A stretch of 64,000 bases of DNA from Streptomyces sp. Ag109_O5-1 (GCF_003814875.1 NZ_RKQF01000001.1:7750001-7814000), one strand, 5' to 3'. Shown: positions 15,757 through 25,218, numbered from the stretch's first letter. Numbers and translations are program-made. The notes: generated by a model from the sequence alone, not told the origin.

Positions 15757-18504
15757 TCATCTGCCGTCCCCCGCTCTCAGTTCCGTCGTCGATCTTCTCC
15801 GTCCCGTCCACCACGCCTGAACTCCCGCCACACCCGCCGTCGTCGCCACCACAGCCACGGCCGGGGCCGTCAGCGACCACGTGTTCATGTGCAACTCGGC
15901 CTGAACCAGCGCCGGTTGTGCGGTCGGCAGGGCGATGGTCGTCAGCTCGATCCCCGGTGACAGAAGCCGGATCGTCGCCCAGCCGGTCAGCGTGCCACCG
16001 GCCGCCGCCAGGACCGACTGGGGGAGCGATTCGAGGAGCAGCAGGCGGCGGCCCGCGGCCCTCGTGAGGCCCATCGTGCGGAGGCGGGCCAGCAGGGCCG
16101 TGCGCTCGGGGGCCGCGCGGAGGAGGGCGAGGAACAGGGCCAGCACGGCGTACCCCGCGCCCGCCGCCACCGCCGCCGCGTACACCCGCTCCGCACCGGA
16201 CTGGAGGGGCGAGTCGGTGTAGGCCGCCCGTTCCTCGGATCGCACCCGGACACTGGCCGTCACGCCGCCCCCGCCCCCGCCCCCGGCCCCGGTCGTGGCC
16301 GCGCGCAGCGCCCCCGCGTCCACCCCGCCCCCGGTGATCAGCAGCGACGTCGGCCGGCCCGCCGCCGCGTCCAGTCCCGTCCGGTCCACGACCAGGAAAT
16401 CCGCACCGGGCACGGCAGGCGTGCGCTGCCGGACGAGTGCGATCCGTACGGTGATCTCGCCGCCGTCCTCCAGACGCACCCGGAAGGGCCCGGTGCCGTA
16501 CGTCGTCGCGACCGAGGGGGACGCCAGCGCGGGCAGGACCCCGTTGCCCGGGGCGCGGCTCAACTCCCTTACGGGGAAGGGGCCGAGGTCCGTTCCCGCC
16601 GCCAACTCCCCGTATGCGCCCGGGTCCACGCCCACCAGAGGCACCGAGTCCTGCCCGTCCCCGGGCTTCGCCTCGTACGCGATGCTCACCGCCGCCACCC
16701 CACGCACCCCGCCCAGGACGCGCACCCGTTCGGCGAGACCCGTCGGCAGTGGCGAGGCCGCGTCGACGCGGGCGTCCGCACCCACCGTGAGGAGGGCCGC
16801 GCGATCGCGGGCGTCGGCGACCCCGGCCAGTACCGAGCCGCCGAAGGCCGCCGTGGTGAGCGCGGTCAGCAGGGCCAGCAGGGGGAGTACGGAGGAGGCC
16901 GACGGGGCGCGTCCGGCACGGGCCAGGGAGAGCGGGGCGACAAGGCCGCGGAGGCGGGCGGCCGGGCGGGAGGCGGCACGGAGCAGGACCGGGTACACGC
17001 GGACCAGGACCAGCGCCGCGATCAACCCCACCGACACCGGAGCCGCCGAGACCAGCCGGCCCGCCGACGTGCCCTGCCGGCGCAGCGCCTCCACCGCGGC
17101 CGCCGCCAGCACCAGCAGGGTCACTTCCGCGACCGTACGGCGCCGGGACGGTCGTAGCCCCGTCACGTCCTCGCGCGGGGCCGTGACCCGCACCGTGCGG
17201 TGGCCGAGCGCGGCACGCAGGGGGAGCGCGGCACAGGCGGTGGCGGTGACCGCCACGGCGGCGGTGACCGCGTACGCCGTACGGCCCTCGGGGAGCGCGA
17301 GGAGCGCGGCCGCCAGACCCAGTGTGCCCGCCGGCACGGCGACCACGGCCGTCTCGGCGCACAGCCGGCCCGCGAGGCCGCGCAGGGAGGCGCCGCGGGC
17401 GCGCAGCAGGGCCAGTTCGGTACGCCGGCGGTCGGCGGCCAGCCCGCCTGCCATGAGCAGGACGACCACGGCGACCGTCCCGGCGCCCACGACGGCCACC
17501 GCCACCAGCGAACCGATCCCCGAACGCAGCCGGGCGAAGGAGCCGAACACCTCGTCGAGGTCGGTGGTGATCTCGGTACCGGCGTCGGTGAGGTCGCGGG
17601 CGCGTTGCAGTGCCGGTCCGGCTTCGAGGGCCGCGACCGCCGAGGTGAGAGCGCCGAGCTCGTGGGCGCGCAGCCGGTCCGTGTCGGGGGCGACGAACCA
17701 GGTGCGGACCGGGTCGCCGCGCGTGCCGAGCAGCGCGGGGGCCGCCTCGGGGGCCAGCAGCAGGGCGCCCAGCCAGTACGTCTCCGGGTCCGGGCCCGGC
17801 GTCGGCAGCCGCATCAGCGCCGGGGTGCGCAGCAGCGGCTGGGTCGACCAGTAGGCGCCCGCCGGGTCGCGCGGGGCGAGGATGCCGGTGATCCGGACGG
17901 CGAGCGGCGCGCGGGCCACGGCCGGCACATGGATCACCGAACCCACCTCGATGTGCAGGCTCTCGGCGGTGGCGGCGGTGACCGCGGCCTCCACCCCGGC
18001 CGTCGTCGCCTCGACGTCGGCGCCGGCCCGGGGCAGCCGGCCCGCGCGGACGGCGGCATGCGCGCCGACCCCGCTCTGTGCGACCAGCGCCACCCGCGCG
18101 GGCAGCCCGCTCGGACGCGGCAGCCAGGGGTCGGGGACGGCCAGGTTGTCGGTGGTGCGGACGCCGTACGCGGACTGGGCGCGGTCGACGGGGAGGGCGC
18201 GCGGCACGGTCTTCAGCAGCCGCTCGTACTGCTGCCCGAGCGGCCCGGGGCGCAGGGCCGCCGAGCGTCGGTCGGAGGCGAGGGCGAAGTCCGGCTGCGG
18301 CGCGGTGATCTGGAGGGTGGTGCGGTCGGGGCGGGCCTGGCGGACGGCGTGCAGCAGGCCCGCGTCCTCGTAACGGTCGACCGCCCGCGGCACGGCGGCG
18401 GCCAGACAGGCGGTGAGCGCGACGAGTACGGCGAGGGCCGCGGCGGCCGCGGGGGCGGCCCGCAGACGGGTGCGGACCCAGGGGGCCGGGACGGGGGCGT
18501 TCAC
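15757..18504 (-). CDS. large FtsX-type ABC transporter permease (second)
   Basis: About 915 residues. An N-terminal membrane helix (AAALAVLVALTACLAAAV) is followed by a large extracellular domain. A first cluster of helices lies near residues 330-480 and another FtsX-type set at the C-terminus (AAAVAAGAGYAVLALFLALL, then ALVQAELHMNTWSLTAPAVA). This layout matches MacB/LolCE-like exporters that move lipids or peptides mechanically rather than by import. I chose GTG 18504, which sits one base after the upstream stop and follows AGGGAG; GTG 18525 would overlap the preceding gene. Substrate unknown. Confidence 0.8.
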   Translation of the reverse strand: MNAPVPAPWVRTRLRAAPAAAAALAVLVALTACLAAAVPRAVDRYEDAGLLHAVRQARPDRTTLQITAPQPDFALASDRRSAALRPGPLGQQYERLLKTVPRALPVDRAQSAYGVRTTDNLAVPDPWLPRPSGLPARVALVAQSGVGAHAAVRAGRLPRAGADVEATTAGVEAAVTAATAESLHIEVGSVIHVPAVARAPLAVRITGILAPRDPAGAYWSTQPLLRTPALMRLPTPGPDPETYWLGALLLAPEAAPALLGTRGDPVRTWFVAPDTDRLRAHELGALTSAVAALEAGPALQRARDLTDAGTEITTDLDEVFGSFARLRSGIGSLVAVAVVGAGTVAVVVLLMAGGLAADRRRTELALLRARGASLRGLAGRLCAETAVVAVPAGTLGLAAALLALPEGRTAYAVTAAVAVTATACAALPLRAALGHRTVRVTAPREDVTGLRPSRRRTVAEVTLLVLAAAAVEALRRQGTSAGRLVSAAPVSVGLIAALVLVRVYPVLLRAASRPAARLRGLVAPLSLARAGRAPSASSVLPLLALLTALTTAAFGGSVLAGVADARDRAALLTVGADARVDAASPLPTGLAERVRVLGGVRGVAAVSIAYEAKPGDGQDSVPLVGVDPGAYGELAAGTDLGPFPVRELSRAPGNGVLPALASPSVATTYGTGPFRVRLEDGGEITVRIALVRQRTPAVPGADFLVVDRTGLDAAAGRPTSLLITGGGVDAGALRAATTGAGGGGGGGVTASVRVRSEERAAYTDSPLQSGAERVYAAAVAAGAGYAVLALFLALLRAAPERTALLARLRTMGLTRAAGRRLLLLESLPQSVLAAAGGTLTGWATIRLLSPGIELTTIALPTAQPALVQAELHMNTWSLTAPAVAVVATTAGVAGVQAWWTGRRRSTTELRAGDGR

Positions 18505-18505
18505 T

Positions 18506-21500
18506 TCACTCGGCTCCCTGGTCACGCAGCGCGCTCGCCGGGTTCGCTCCGCGTCGGCTCAGGGCGACCGTCACCGCCAGCGGTGCGGCGGCGACCGCGA
18601 CGAGCAGCAGGGCGACCTGGCCCGGCGGGAGGCCGACCCGCAGTTCGGGGACCGGGCGGGTGGCCCGCGAGGTCAGCACGATCAACGGCAGGACGGCACG
18701 CGTCAGTACGGTCCCCAGGGCGACGCCGACCACCAGGGCCAGGCCCACCAGCACGCCCAGCTCGGCGGCCACCGCCCGGGCCAGCCGGCGGCGCGGGGCG
18801 CCCAGGGCCCGCAGCACCGCGAACTCCGCGTCCCGCTCTCGCAGCGACCCGGCCGCGCTCACCGCGAAGCCGACCGCGGCGAGCGCGGCCGCCACCACGG
18901 CCGCCGCGACGAAAGCCGCCTGCGGACCGGCGCCGAAGGGATCGTCCCGCAACCGGGCGTCGATCTCGTCGCGTACGACGACCTCCCCCGGGTCCACGTC
19001 CGGCAGCGCCCGCACTGCGGCCGCCGTCCGGGCCTGCGCGGAAGTGCCGAGCCACCACTCGGTCGGTTCGGCGCCCTGCCCGTAGCGGGCCGCCAACTGC
19101 CGGTTCACGGCTCGCAGATCGAGCAGCAGGGCCCCGCCGTCGTCACCGGTGGTCGGCAGCGCCCGTACGGCCGCCGTGATCCGTACGGGCAGGGTCTCGC
19201 CGCCGATCGTCACATCGACGCGTTCGCCGGGGCGGGCGTTCGCCGAGTCCAGGAAGCGGTCGGTGGCGAGGGCGGTGAGCTCGGGCGGCGCGGGCTGGGT
19301 GACGTACAGCCGGATGGTCACGGTGGCGATCGTCCAGATGTCCGCGTCGGGGAGGTAGCCGGTGCCGTAGTCGACGGTGAGGGGGCGGGTGGAGGTGATG
19401 CGCGGCCGGCCCGGGCTGGTGACGGCGGTGGCCACGGCGGCGCCGCCGGTGAGCGCGGACGCGGTCCAGGGGGCGGGGAGCGGCAGGCGGGTCGCCGTTC
19501 CGTCCGTGCCGGTGGCGGTCAACCCGGTGATCCGCAGGCGGTGTTGCTCGGCGCGGTAGGCCGGCTGCGCCATGTCCAGCTGGAGTCCGGTGAGGGTGGC
19601 GGGGCCGGGTGCGGCGGTGAGGTCCAGGGTGAGGGCGTGCGGGCGGCCGTCGGTGGGGAGCCGGCCGAACGGGAGCCGGTAGGGGACGCCGTAGCTGTTC
19701 TCCAGGGTGACCGTGACGTCGATGGACGTGCCCGGGCCGGTGGAGCTGCGCACGGACGCGGTCAGGTCGAGGCGGGCCGTGTGCGCGGGGATCCGCGCCC
19801 CGGCCGTGCCGCCCTCGGCGGCGAGGCCGGACAGCAGCGGGCGTACCGGCCGGTCCGCCAGGTCGCGGCGCATCAGCACGGTGTCCGCCGCGTGTGCCGT
19901 GTCCAGGGCCAGCACGGTCGCCGTGCGGTCGCCGGAGAGGGGCAGCGTGGTGCGCACGGCGGGGGCCGCGGCGCGTACGCCGGGGAGGGCGGCGTAGATG
20001 TCGGTACGGCCGAGCCCGCCGTCCCCGGCGGCCAGTACGCGCACGGGGGCGCCCGCGGCGAAGTCGGCCTGGTCGTCCTGGGAGCGGGTCCAGGAGGTGG
20101 CCTGGCCGATGGCCAGCATGCCGAGCGCCACCGCGAGGACGAGCAGCAGGACGGGGGGTGCGTTGCGTGCCGGGCGCCTGCCGAACTGCCAGGCGGCGAG
20201 CGCCGACGACAGGCCCCGGCCGGCCGCGGCCCGGCGTTCGGCGAGACGGGCGAGGGGCGGGAGCAGACGGAGGGTGAGGACGGTGCCGGCGAGGAGGGCG
20301 AGGGCGGGGGCGGCGATGAGGAGGGGGTCCAGGTCGGTGGCTCCGGCGGGGTGCCGGCGGAGTTGCCAGTAGGCGACGGCGGCGAGGGTGAGGAGGCCGA
20401 GGTCGGCGCCGGCCTTGGCGGAAGAGGCGAGGGTAGGGGGGCGGACGGTCCGGAGTGTGCCTGCGGCCGAGTGGGGGCTGGTCGCGCCGTTCCCCGCGCC
20501 CGTTACGGGGCGTCGTACAGCCGCATGCCGAAACAGTTCTGTGCCTCCGAAAGAAGCGCGTTGTGCCAGCGTGACCGCCAGCGCACAGGTCAGGGAGCTT
20601 GCCGCCGCCACCAGCCACACCGTCCCCCGCCCTCCCGCCGGAACCTCCAGGCGCAGGTCGATCCGCGCCAGCGCCCCCTCCCCGGCGAGCCACCGCGTCA
20701 ACGGCCCCGCCAGCAACGGCGCGCACACCGCCGCGGGCAGCGCCAGCAGCGCGGCCTCCGCCGCCGCGAGCCCCGCGATCCGCATCCCCGACGCACCCCT
20801 CGCCCGCAACAGGCGTGTCTCCTCCCGCCGTTCCGCGCTCAGCAGGCGGGCCACCAGCAGCAGTGCGTAGCCGGCCAGCAGGGTCAGCTGGAGGGTGACG
20901 ATCAGGAGGGTCGAGCGGGCGACCCGGAGGGAGCGGTCGACGCGGTCCAGGACGTCCGGGAGGGACGTCGTCGACGCCGTCATGCCGGTCAGCGCGGGGT
21001 CCTTGCGCAGGGCCGCGACCCCCGACCGGGCCGCCCTGCGCAGCGTGTCCGTGTGCCCGGTGGTCACCGCGGCGAAGTCGGCCGACGCCAGCCACGCCGA
21101 CGTCCCCGCGCTGACCCGGCGCCCGCCGAGCACCGCGGGGTCGGCGAGCAGCGGGCCGTACGTCGTGAAGCCGGACTTCTTGATGCCCCGGCCCAGGAGG
21201 TCGTCGAGCTGCCAGTAGGGCGCGGTGACGTCGGCCGGGCGGTACAGGCCGGTGACGCGTACGCGCACCGCGGGGCCGTCGAGCCGGTCGGTGAGGGTGA
21301 GGCGGGCGCCCGGCCGCAGCCGGAGCTGCCGGGCGGCCGTCTGCGGGAGCGCCACCTCCACGTCCGTCCCGGCGGCGGGCCCCGGCATCCGGCCGGACAC
21401 CAGCCGGACCTGGCCGGTGTCCAGCGCCGCGAAGAAGGTGAGGTCGGGGTCGCCGGACCCGTCGGTCCGTCCGGGCAGCGCGTACGGGCCCGACCTGGTC

Positions 21501-21787
21501 AGCGTCCGTACGGTGAGCGGCAGCCCGTCGAAGACCCGCCGCGCTCCCTTCCGTACGGCGCTGTCCGCGGCCGTACGGCCCTCGTACGGAACTTCGGCCT
21601 TGACGACCAGGGAGGTGTCGGCGGCGTTGCGCGGGTCGTCCAGGGAGTGACGCAGGGCCGCGTCGCCGATCGCGCCGGAGTAGGCGGTCAGGGCCGCCAG
21701 CACCGCCGTCGTCAGCAGGACGGTGAGCAGCGCGGCGGCGAGCAGCAGGCGGTGCGCCCGCACCCGCGCCAGGACGAACCCCGTCAC
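18506..21787 (-). CDS. large FtsX-type ABC transporter permease (first)
   Basis: 1093 residues beginning with a hydrophobic helix (LLLAAALLTVLLTTAVLAAL) and then a large extracellular domain. The central helices and the C-terminal set (AAFVAAAVVAAALAAVGFAV; RRLARAVAAELGVLVGLALV) are FtsX-type. It is the first gene of a three-gene exporter with the smaller permease and the ATPase downstream. An oddity is that a copy of a dispersed intergenic repeat (20475-20512) lies in frame in the coding sequence and encodes RRPVTGAGNGATSPHSAAG in a predicted loop. Start GTG 21787; the substrate is not predictable. Confidence 0.8.
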   Translation of the reverse strand: MTGFVLARVRAHRLLLAAALLTVLLTTAVLAALTAYSGAIGDAALRHSLDDPRNAADTSLVVKAEVPYEGRTAADSAVRKGARRVFDGLPLTVRTLTRSGPYALPGRTDGSGDPDLTFFAALDTGQVRLVSGRMPGPAAGTDVEVALPQTAARQLRLRPGARLTLTDRLDGPAVRVRVTGLYRPADVTAPYWQLDDLLGRGIKKSGFTTYGPLLADPAVLGGRRVSAGTSAWLASADFAAVTTGHTDTLRRAARSGVAALRKDPALTGMTASTTSLPDVLDRVDRSLRVARSTLLIVTLQLTLLAGYALLLVARLLSAERREETRLLRARGASGMRIAGLAAAEAALLALPAAVCAPLLAGPLTRWLAGEGALARIDLRLEVPAGGRGTVWLVAAASSLTCALAVTLAQRASFGGTELFRHAAVRRPVTGAGNGATSPHSAAGTLRTVRPPTLASSAKAGADLGLLTLAAVAYWQLRRHPAGATDLDPLLIAAPALALLAGTVLTLRLLPPLARLAERRAAAGRGLSSALAAWQFGRRPARNAPPVLLLVLAVALGMLAIGQATSWTRSQDDQADFAAGAPVRVLAAGDGGLGRTDIYAALPGVRAAAPAVRTTLPLSGDRTATVLALDTAHAADTVLMRRDLADRPVRPLLSGLAAEGGTAGARIPAHTARLDLTASVRSSTGPGTSIDVTVTLENSYGVPYRLPFGRLPTDGRPHALTLDLTAAPGPATLTGLQLDMAQPAYRAEQHRLRITGLTATGTDGTATRLPLPAPWTASALTGGAAVATAVTSPGRPRITSTRPLTVDYGTGYLPDADIWTIATVTIRLYVTQPAPPELTALATDRFLDSANARPGERVDVTIGGETLPVRITAAVRALPTTGDDGGALLLDLRAVNRQLAARYGQGAEPTEWWLGTSAQARTAAAVRALPDVDPGEVVVRDEIDARLRDDPFGAGPQAAFVAAAVVAAALAAVGFAVSAAGSLRERDAEFAVLRALGAPRRRLARAVAAELGVLVGLALVVGVALGTVLTRAVLPLIVLTSRATRPVPELRVGLPPGQVALLLVAVAAAPLAVTVALSRRGANPASALRDQGAE
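20475..20512 (-). repeat. dispersed repeat copy inside a coding sequence
   Basis: On the minus strand this reads GCCCCGTAACGGGCGCGGGG followed by AACGGCGCGACCAGCC, almost the same as the intergenic copy at 60100-60137 (CCCCGTAAGGGGCGCGGGG then AACTGCGCGACCAGCC). It is read through in frame by the first large permease gene. Confidence 0.75.
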
Positions 21788-21915
21788 CCGACCCCCCGGT
21801 TGTCCGGACCTCCCGGTCGTCCGGACCTCCGGGCGATGCTGTCAGAGGGGACCGAGCGCGGGTAAGCGTTTGTGGACCGGACGTGACCGGATCGTGACCG
21901 GTCGGCCGAGGGCCG

Positions 21916-22320
21916 TCAGTCGGGGGTGTTGACCATCGACGCGGCCGCGTACGTGAGGTAGTTCCAGAGCTGTTCCCGGTGTTCCTCGGAGAGACCGAGT
22001 TCGTCCACGGCCACCCGCATGTGCCGCAGCCAGGCGTCGTGCGCCGCCCGGTCCACCGTGAACGGGGCGTGCCGCATGCGCAGCCGCGGGTGGCCGCGGT
22101 TGTCGCTGTACGTCGTGGGGCCGCCCCAGTACTGGATCAGGAACAGGGTGAGCCGCTCCTCGGCCGGACCCAGGTCCTCCTCCGGGTACATCGGCCGCAG
22201 GAACGGGTCCTCGGCGACGCCCTCGTAGAAACGGTGGACCAGCCGGCGGAACGTCTCCTCTCCGCCGACCTGCTCGTAGAAGGTCTTCTCCTGAAGCGTG
22301 CCGCGCCGAATCTCTCTCAC
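21916..22320 (-). CDS. glbO: truncated haemoglobin, group II (GlbO-type)
   Basis: 134-residue 2-on-2 globin that binds haem. Conserved features seen are FYEQVGG at the start of the fold, the distal Tyr in HRFYEGV, the group II Trp in LFLIQYWGGP, and the proximal His in LRMRHAPF. Group II truncated haemoglobins bind oxygen tightly and are linked to oxygen or nitric oxide handling and redox protection. The GTG start at 22320 gives MREIRRGTLQEKTFYEQ. It is transcribed divergently from the methyltransferase gene with only 79 bases between. Confidence 0.9.
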   Translation of the reverse strand: MREIRRGTLQEKTFYEQVGGEETFRRLVHRFYEGVAEDPFLRPMYPEEDLGPAEERLTLFLIQYWGGPTTYSDNRGHPRLRMRHAPFTVDRAAHDAWLRHMRVAVDELGLSEEHREQLWNYLTYAAASMVNTPD

Positions 22321-22399
22321 CCGTACATGGTCTCAGACGGGGTGACCCAGGACGTAAGGCTTAGGACCCGCAGCGGGGCCGCGGTCCTAGGGTGGACGC

Positions 22400-23374
22400 A
22401 TGAGCGCCTACGACTCGGACATCGAGGGGCTCGCCGCCGTGGCGCGGGGCGAGCTGGTGCGGGAGATCGACGCGGAGGGGGTCTGGGCCGGGGAACCGGT
22501 CTGGCGGGAGGCGTTCGAGGCGGTGCCCCGGCATCTGTTCGTGCCCTACTACTACGTCGCCGGGGAGCGGGGGTACGAGCGCCGGTGGGGCGAGAGCCCC
22601 GACCGCGCGGCCCGGGAACGGTGGGTGCGGGGTGCGTACGAGGACGTTCCGCTGGCCACCCGGCTGCGCGACGGCGAACTGCTGTCCTCCAGCAGCCAGC
22701 CTTCGCTGATGGCGCGGATGCTGGTCGAGCTGCGGGTGGGCGACGGGGACCGGGTGCTGGAGATCGGTGCGGGGACCGGTTACAACGCGGCGCTGCTGGC
22801 CCGCCGGCTGGGCGACGACGATCTCGTCACCACCGTCGACGTGGAACCGGAGATCGTCGAGTCCGCGCGGCGGCATCTGGCCGTGGCGGGGTACCGGCCG
22901 GTGGTGGTCACCGGGGACGGGGCGCGGGGGGTGCCCGAGCGGGCGCCGTTCGACCGGATCATCGCGACGTGCGCGGTGCCGGGGGTGCCGCGGGCGTGGG
23001 TCGGACAGTGCGCGGAGGGGGCGCGGATTCTCACGCCGGCGTCCACGGGGTTGCTGGCGCTGACCGTGCGAGGCGGGTGCGCCGAGGGGAGGTTTCTGCC
23101 GTCGGCGGCGTTCTTCGTGCCGTTGCGGGGGATGGGAAGGGCGACGGAGACCGTGGATCTGGGCGGGGTGCCGTCACGCGCTCTCGAGGACGAGTTGTTC
23201 CGGTTCCTGCTGGAGCTGACCCAGGGGGTGCTCACTGCGCGCGAGGCGTACGCGGTGTGGGTGCGTGAAGGGATGCCCGGGCGGGAGCGGTACGGGGTGA
23301 GCGTCGAGAAAGACAGGGAGTGGGTGTGGCTGGACGACCGCGAGGGGCCGTGTGTCTGGCCTCTCCCGGTCTGA
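22400..23374 (+). CDS. PCMT-like SAM-dependent methyltransferase
   Basis: 324 residues resembling protein-L-isoaspartate O-methyltransferases. The SAM-binding motif I is VLEIGAGTGYNAALLA near residues 118-133, preceded by the PCMT-type substrate loop LLSSSSQPSLMARML (usual form S.P.....M), with post-I TTVDVEPEIVE and motif II DRIIATCAVP. The C-terminal 100 residues are longer than in plain PCMT, so the target may not be isoaspartate in damaged proteins; extended relatives modify RiPPs or other proteins. No peptide gene is seen next to it. ATG 22400 lies very close to the divergent globin gene. Confidence 0.8.
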   Translation: MSAYDSDIEGLAAVARGELVREIDAEGVWAGEPVWREAFEAVPRHLFVPYYYVAGERGYERRWGESPDRAARERWVRGAYEDVPLATRLRDGELLSSSSQPSLMARMLVELRVGDGDRVLEIGAGTGYNAALLARRLGDDDLVTTVDVEPEIVESARRHLAVAGYRPVVVTGDGARGVPERAPFDRIIATCAVPGVPRAWVGQCAEGARILTPASTGLLALTVRGGCAEGRFLPSAAFFVPLRGMGRATETVDLGGVPSRALEDELFRFLLELTQGVLTAREAYAVWVREGMPGRERYGVSVEKDREWVWLDDREGPCVWPLPV

Positions 23375-23384
23375 GGTGCGTTTT

Positions 23385-23429
23385 CGGCTCCGCCGCGTGG
23401 GGGCTGGTCGCGCCCACGCGGCGGAGCCG
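23385..23429. terminator. 17-bp terminator hairpin
   Basis: CGGCTCCGCCGCGTGGG (23385-23401) pairs perfectly with 23413-23429 around an 11-base loop, between the convergent methyltransferase and FHA genes. The loop and downstream bases (to 23455) contain part of the dispersed GGGGGCTGGTCGCGC repeat. Confidence 0.8.
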
Positions 23430-23466
23430 CACATCGTTACAGTCCCGCGCCCCTGAGCAGGGATGT

Positions 23467-25152
23467 TCACCCTCGTCGGACGGTGATCGTCGTCCAGGCG
23501 CCTACGTGCACCCGGTCCCCGTCCTGCAGCGGTACCGGGACGAACGGCTGGATCGGCTCCTCGCCGCCGTTCACCGTCGTGCCGTTCGTCGAGTTCTGGT
23601 CGACGACCGCCCAGTTGCCGTCCGGCTGCTGGACCAGGACCGCGTGCTGGTGCGAGACGCCCGGGTCCTCCGGCGGTACCGACAGGTCGATGTCGGGGGT
23701 GTCGCCGGTGGAGTGCCGGCGGCGGCCGATGGTGACCTGGTTGCCGGTGAGCGTGCGCTGCTGCTCGGGGGAGTACGCGGGCAGGTTGAGGCCGGCCGCC
23801 TCCGGGCCCGAGCGCTGCATCATCGCCATGAAGTACTCGCGGTCCGGGCCGATCGTCGCCGTCCAGGTCGCCGGGCCCTGCGGGGCCTGTGGGAAGCCGG
23901 GGCCGGGCGGGGCCTGGGTGGCGCCGGGCTGCGGGTAGCCGTAGCCGCCGGGCCGGGCGGGCGCGCCGGGGCCTGCCGGACCCCCGGCCGGGCCGGGCGG
24001 GGAGATCACCCAGTCGTCGTCACCCCCGCCGAAGGACGGGCCGCCGGCCGGCGGCCTGGTGGTCTCCTGCGGGAATCCGGGCGGGGCCGACTGCTGGAAG
24101 GCGCCGGGAGCGCCACCGGTGGTCGCGCCGGGACCGCCGGGCGGCGGCGGAACCGGCGGCCGGGACGGGTCCCCGCCGCCGAAGGGGTCGCGGGTGTAGG
24201 GGCCGGAGGCCTGGCCGGTGCCGGTGCCCTGGCCGGGAGCGCCGCCGAAGGCGGACGGGCCGCCGGCGTTCTGGCCGGGGGCGCCACCGAACTGCGGGGG
24301 CGGCGCCGAGGGGCCGCGCTCGCCGCCGAAGGGGGGCGGGCCGGACTGGCCGCGGTCACCGCCGAAGGGCGGCGGAGAAGACTGGCCGCGCTCGCCACCG
24401 AAGGGCGGCGGGCCGGACTGGCCACGGTCGCCGCCGAAGGCCGGAGAGCCCGACGGACCGCGCTCGTCACCGAAGGCCGGCGGGCCGGACTGGCCACGGT
24501 CACCGCCGAAGGGCGGCGGCCCCGACGGACCGCGCTCGTTGCCGAAGGCCGGCGGGCCGGACTGGCCCCGGTCACCGCCGAAGGGGGGCGGGCCGGACTG
24601 GCCGCGGTCGCCGCCGAACGCGGGCGGTGCCGGGGGGCCCGACGGGCCGCCGCGCTCGCCCGCGAACGGCGTCGGGCCCGAGGGCTCGCTGCCGAACGAC
24701 GGGATCGGCTCGGCCGGACGGTTCACCTGCGAGGGACGCGAGCCCTGGTACTCGAACGAGTCGCCGCCACCGCCGTAGGACGGCGGGCCGGGCGGCTGGA
24801 AGCGCGGCGCGGCCGGGCCGGCGCCGCCCGCCGGCGGGCGCGGGGCGGCCGGGGTGTACGAGGTGGCCGTGTTGGTGAGGAAGTTCCAGCGGCACTCCTC
24901 GCAGAACGGCGCACCGCCCTCCCGGGGCGTACGGCACTGCGGGCACAGCTCCGGCTCGCCCGAGTTGGGCACGGCGGACAGATGGCGGCCGCCGCCGGGG
25001 CCGCCGGCCGGGGCGCCGGGCGCGGGCGGCGGGAAGCCGTAGCCGCCGGAGGCCGGCGGGGGCGGCGGAGGTACGGCACCGGCCATGCGGTGACCGCACA
25101 CCTCGCACCAGTCGTCGGAACCCGACTGGTGTCCGTTCGGGCAGGTCGGCAT
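23467..25152 (-). CDS. double zinc-ribbon FHA-domain protein
   Basis: 561 residues. Two zinc ribbons come first (C4, C16, C19 with H8 or H21; then C70, C73, C84, C87). A Pro/Gly-rich linker follows, including a block at about residues 170-285 of ten tandem 12-residue units of the type GPPPFGGDRGQS. A FHA domain ends the protein (about 473-561: TIGRRRH, GVSHQHAVL, NSTNGTTVNG) with the Arg, Ser-His and Asn residues that grip phosphothreonine. It probably acts as the reader or scaffold of the PknG/PP2C signalling set encoded upstream. It is not a GarA orthologue: GarA is short and carries an ETTS phosphorylation motif, which I do not find here. Confidence 0.88.
   Translation of the reverse strand: MPTCPNGHQSGSDDWCEVCGHRMAGAVPPPPPPASGGYGFPPPAPGAPAGGPGGGRHLSAVPNSGEPELCPQCRTPREGGAPFCEECRWNFLTNTATSYTPAAPRPPAGGAGPAAPRFQPPGPPSYGGGGDSFEYQGSRPSQVNRPAEPIPSFGSEPSGPTPFAGERGGPSGPPAPPAFGGDRGQSGPPPFGGDRGQSGPPAFGNERGPSGPPPFGGDRGQSGPPAFGDERGPSGSPAFGGDRGQSGPPPFGGERGQSSPPPFGGDRGQSGPPPFGGERGPSAPPPQFGGAPGQNAGGPSAFGGAPGQGTGTGQASGPYTRDPFGGGDPSRPPVPPPPGGPGATTGGAPGAFQQSAPPGFPQETTRPPAGGPSFGGGDDDWVISPPGPAGGPAGPGAPARPGGYGYPQPGATQAPPGPGFPQAPQGPATWTATIGPDREYFMAMMQRSGPEAAGLNLPAYSPEQQRTLTGNQVTIGRRRHSTGDTPDIDLSVPPEDPGVSHQHAVLVQQPDGNWAVVDQNSTNGTTVNGGEEPIQPFVPVPLQDGDRVHVGAWTTITVRRG
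24300..24660 (-). repeat. 36-bp coding minisatellite in the FHA gene
   Basis: About ten tandem imperfect 36-base units encoding GPPxFGG(D/E)RGxS. Units differ mainly at third bases and at D/E, Q/P and A/P positions, so the array diverged under protein-level constraint. Tracts like this change copy number by slippage or recombination. Confidence 0.85.
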
Positions 25153-25218
25153 GTCGGCGCTTCCCTCTCTGTCAGGTTCGTCCTGAGCCTGTCTGGGTGT
25201 CCTGCGTGTACTGCTAGG

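Noticed and set aside
18413..21865. A 1150-codon open frame on the plus strand opposite the permease gene
   Set aside because: Low-complexity Gly/Arg/Gln product with no recognisable fold; third-position G/C bias supports the minus-strand permease.
22400..23374. PCMT-like methyltransferase considered as part of a RiPP (graspetide-type) cluster
   Set aside because: No ATP-grasp ligase or precursor peptide is encoded nearby; neighbours are a globin gene and the FHA gene.
24300..24660. Regular repeats considered as a CRISPR array
   Set aside because: Units are contiguous 36-base coding repeats with no unique spacers and keep the FHA gene frame open; no cas genes are present.
23467..25152. FHA protein considered as a GarA/OdhI orthologue
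   Set aside because: It has zinc ribbons and a 300-residue linker and lacks the N-terminal ETTS phosphorylation motif of GarA.
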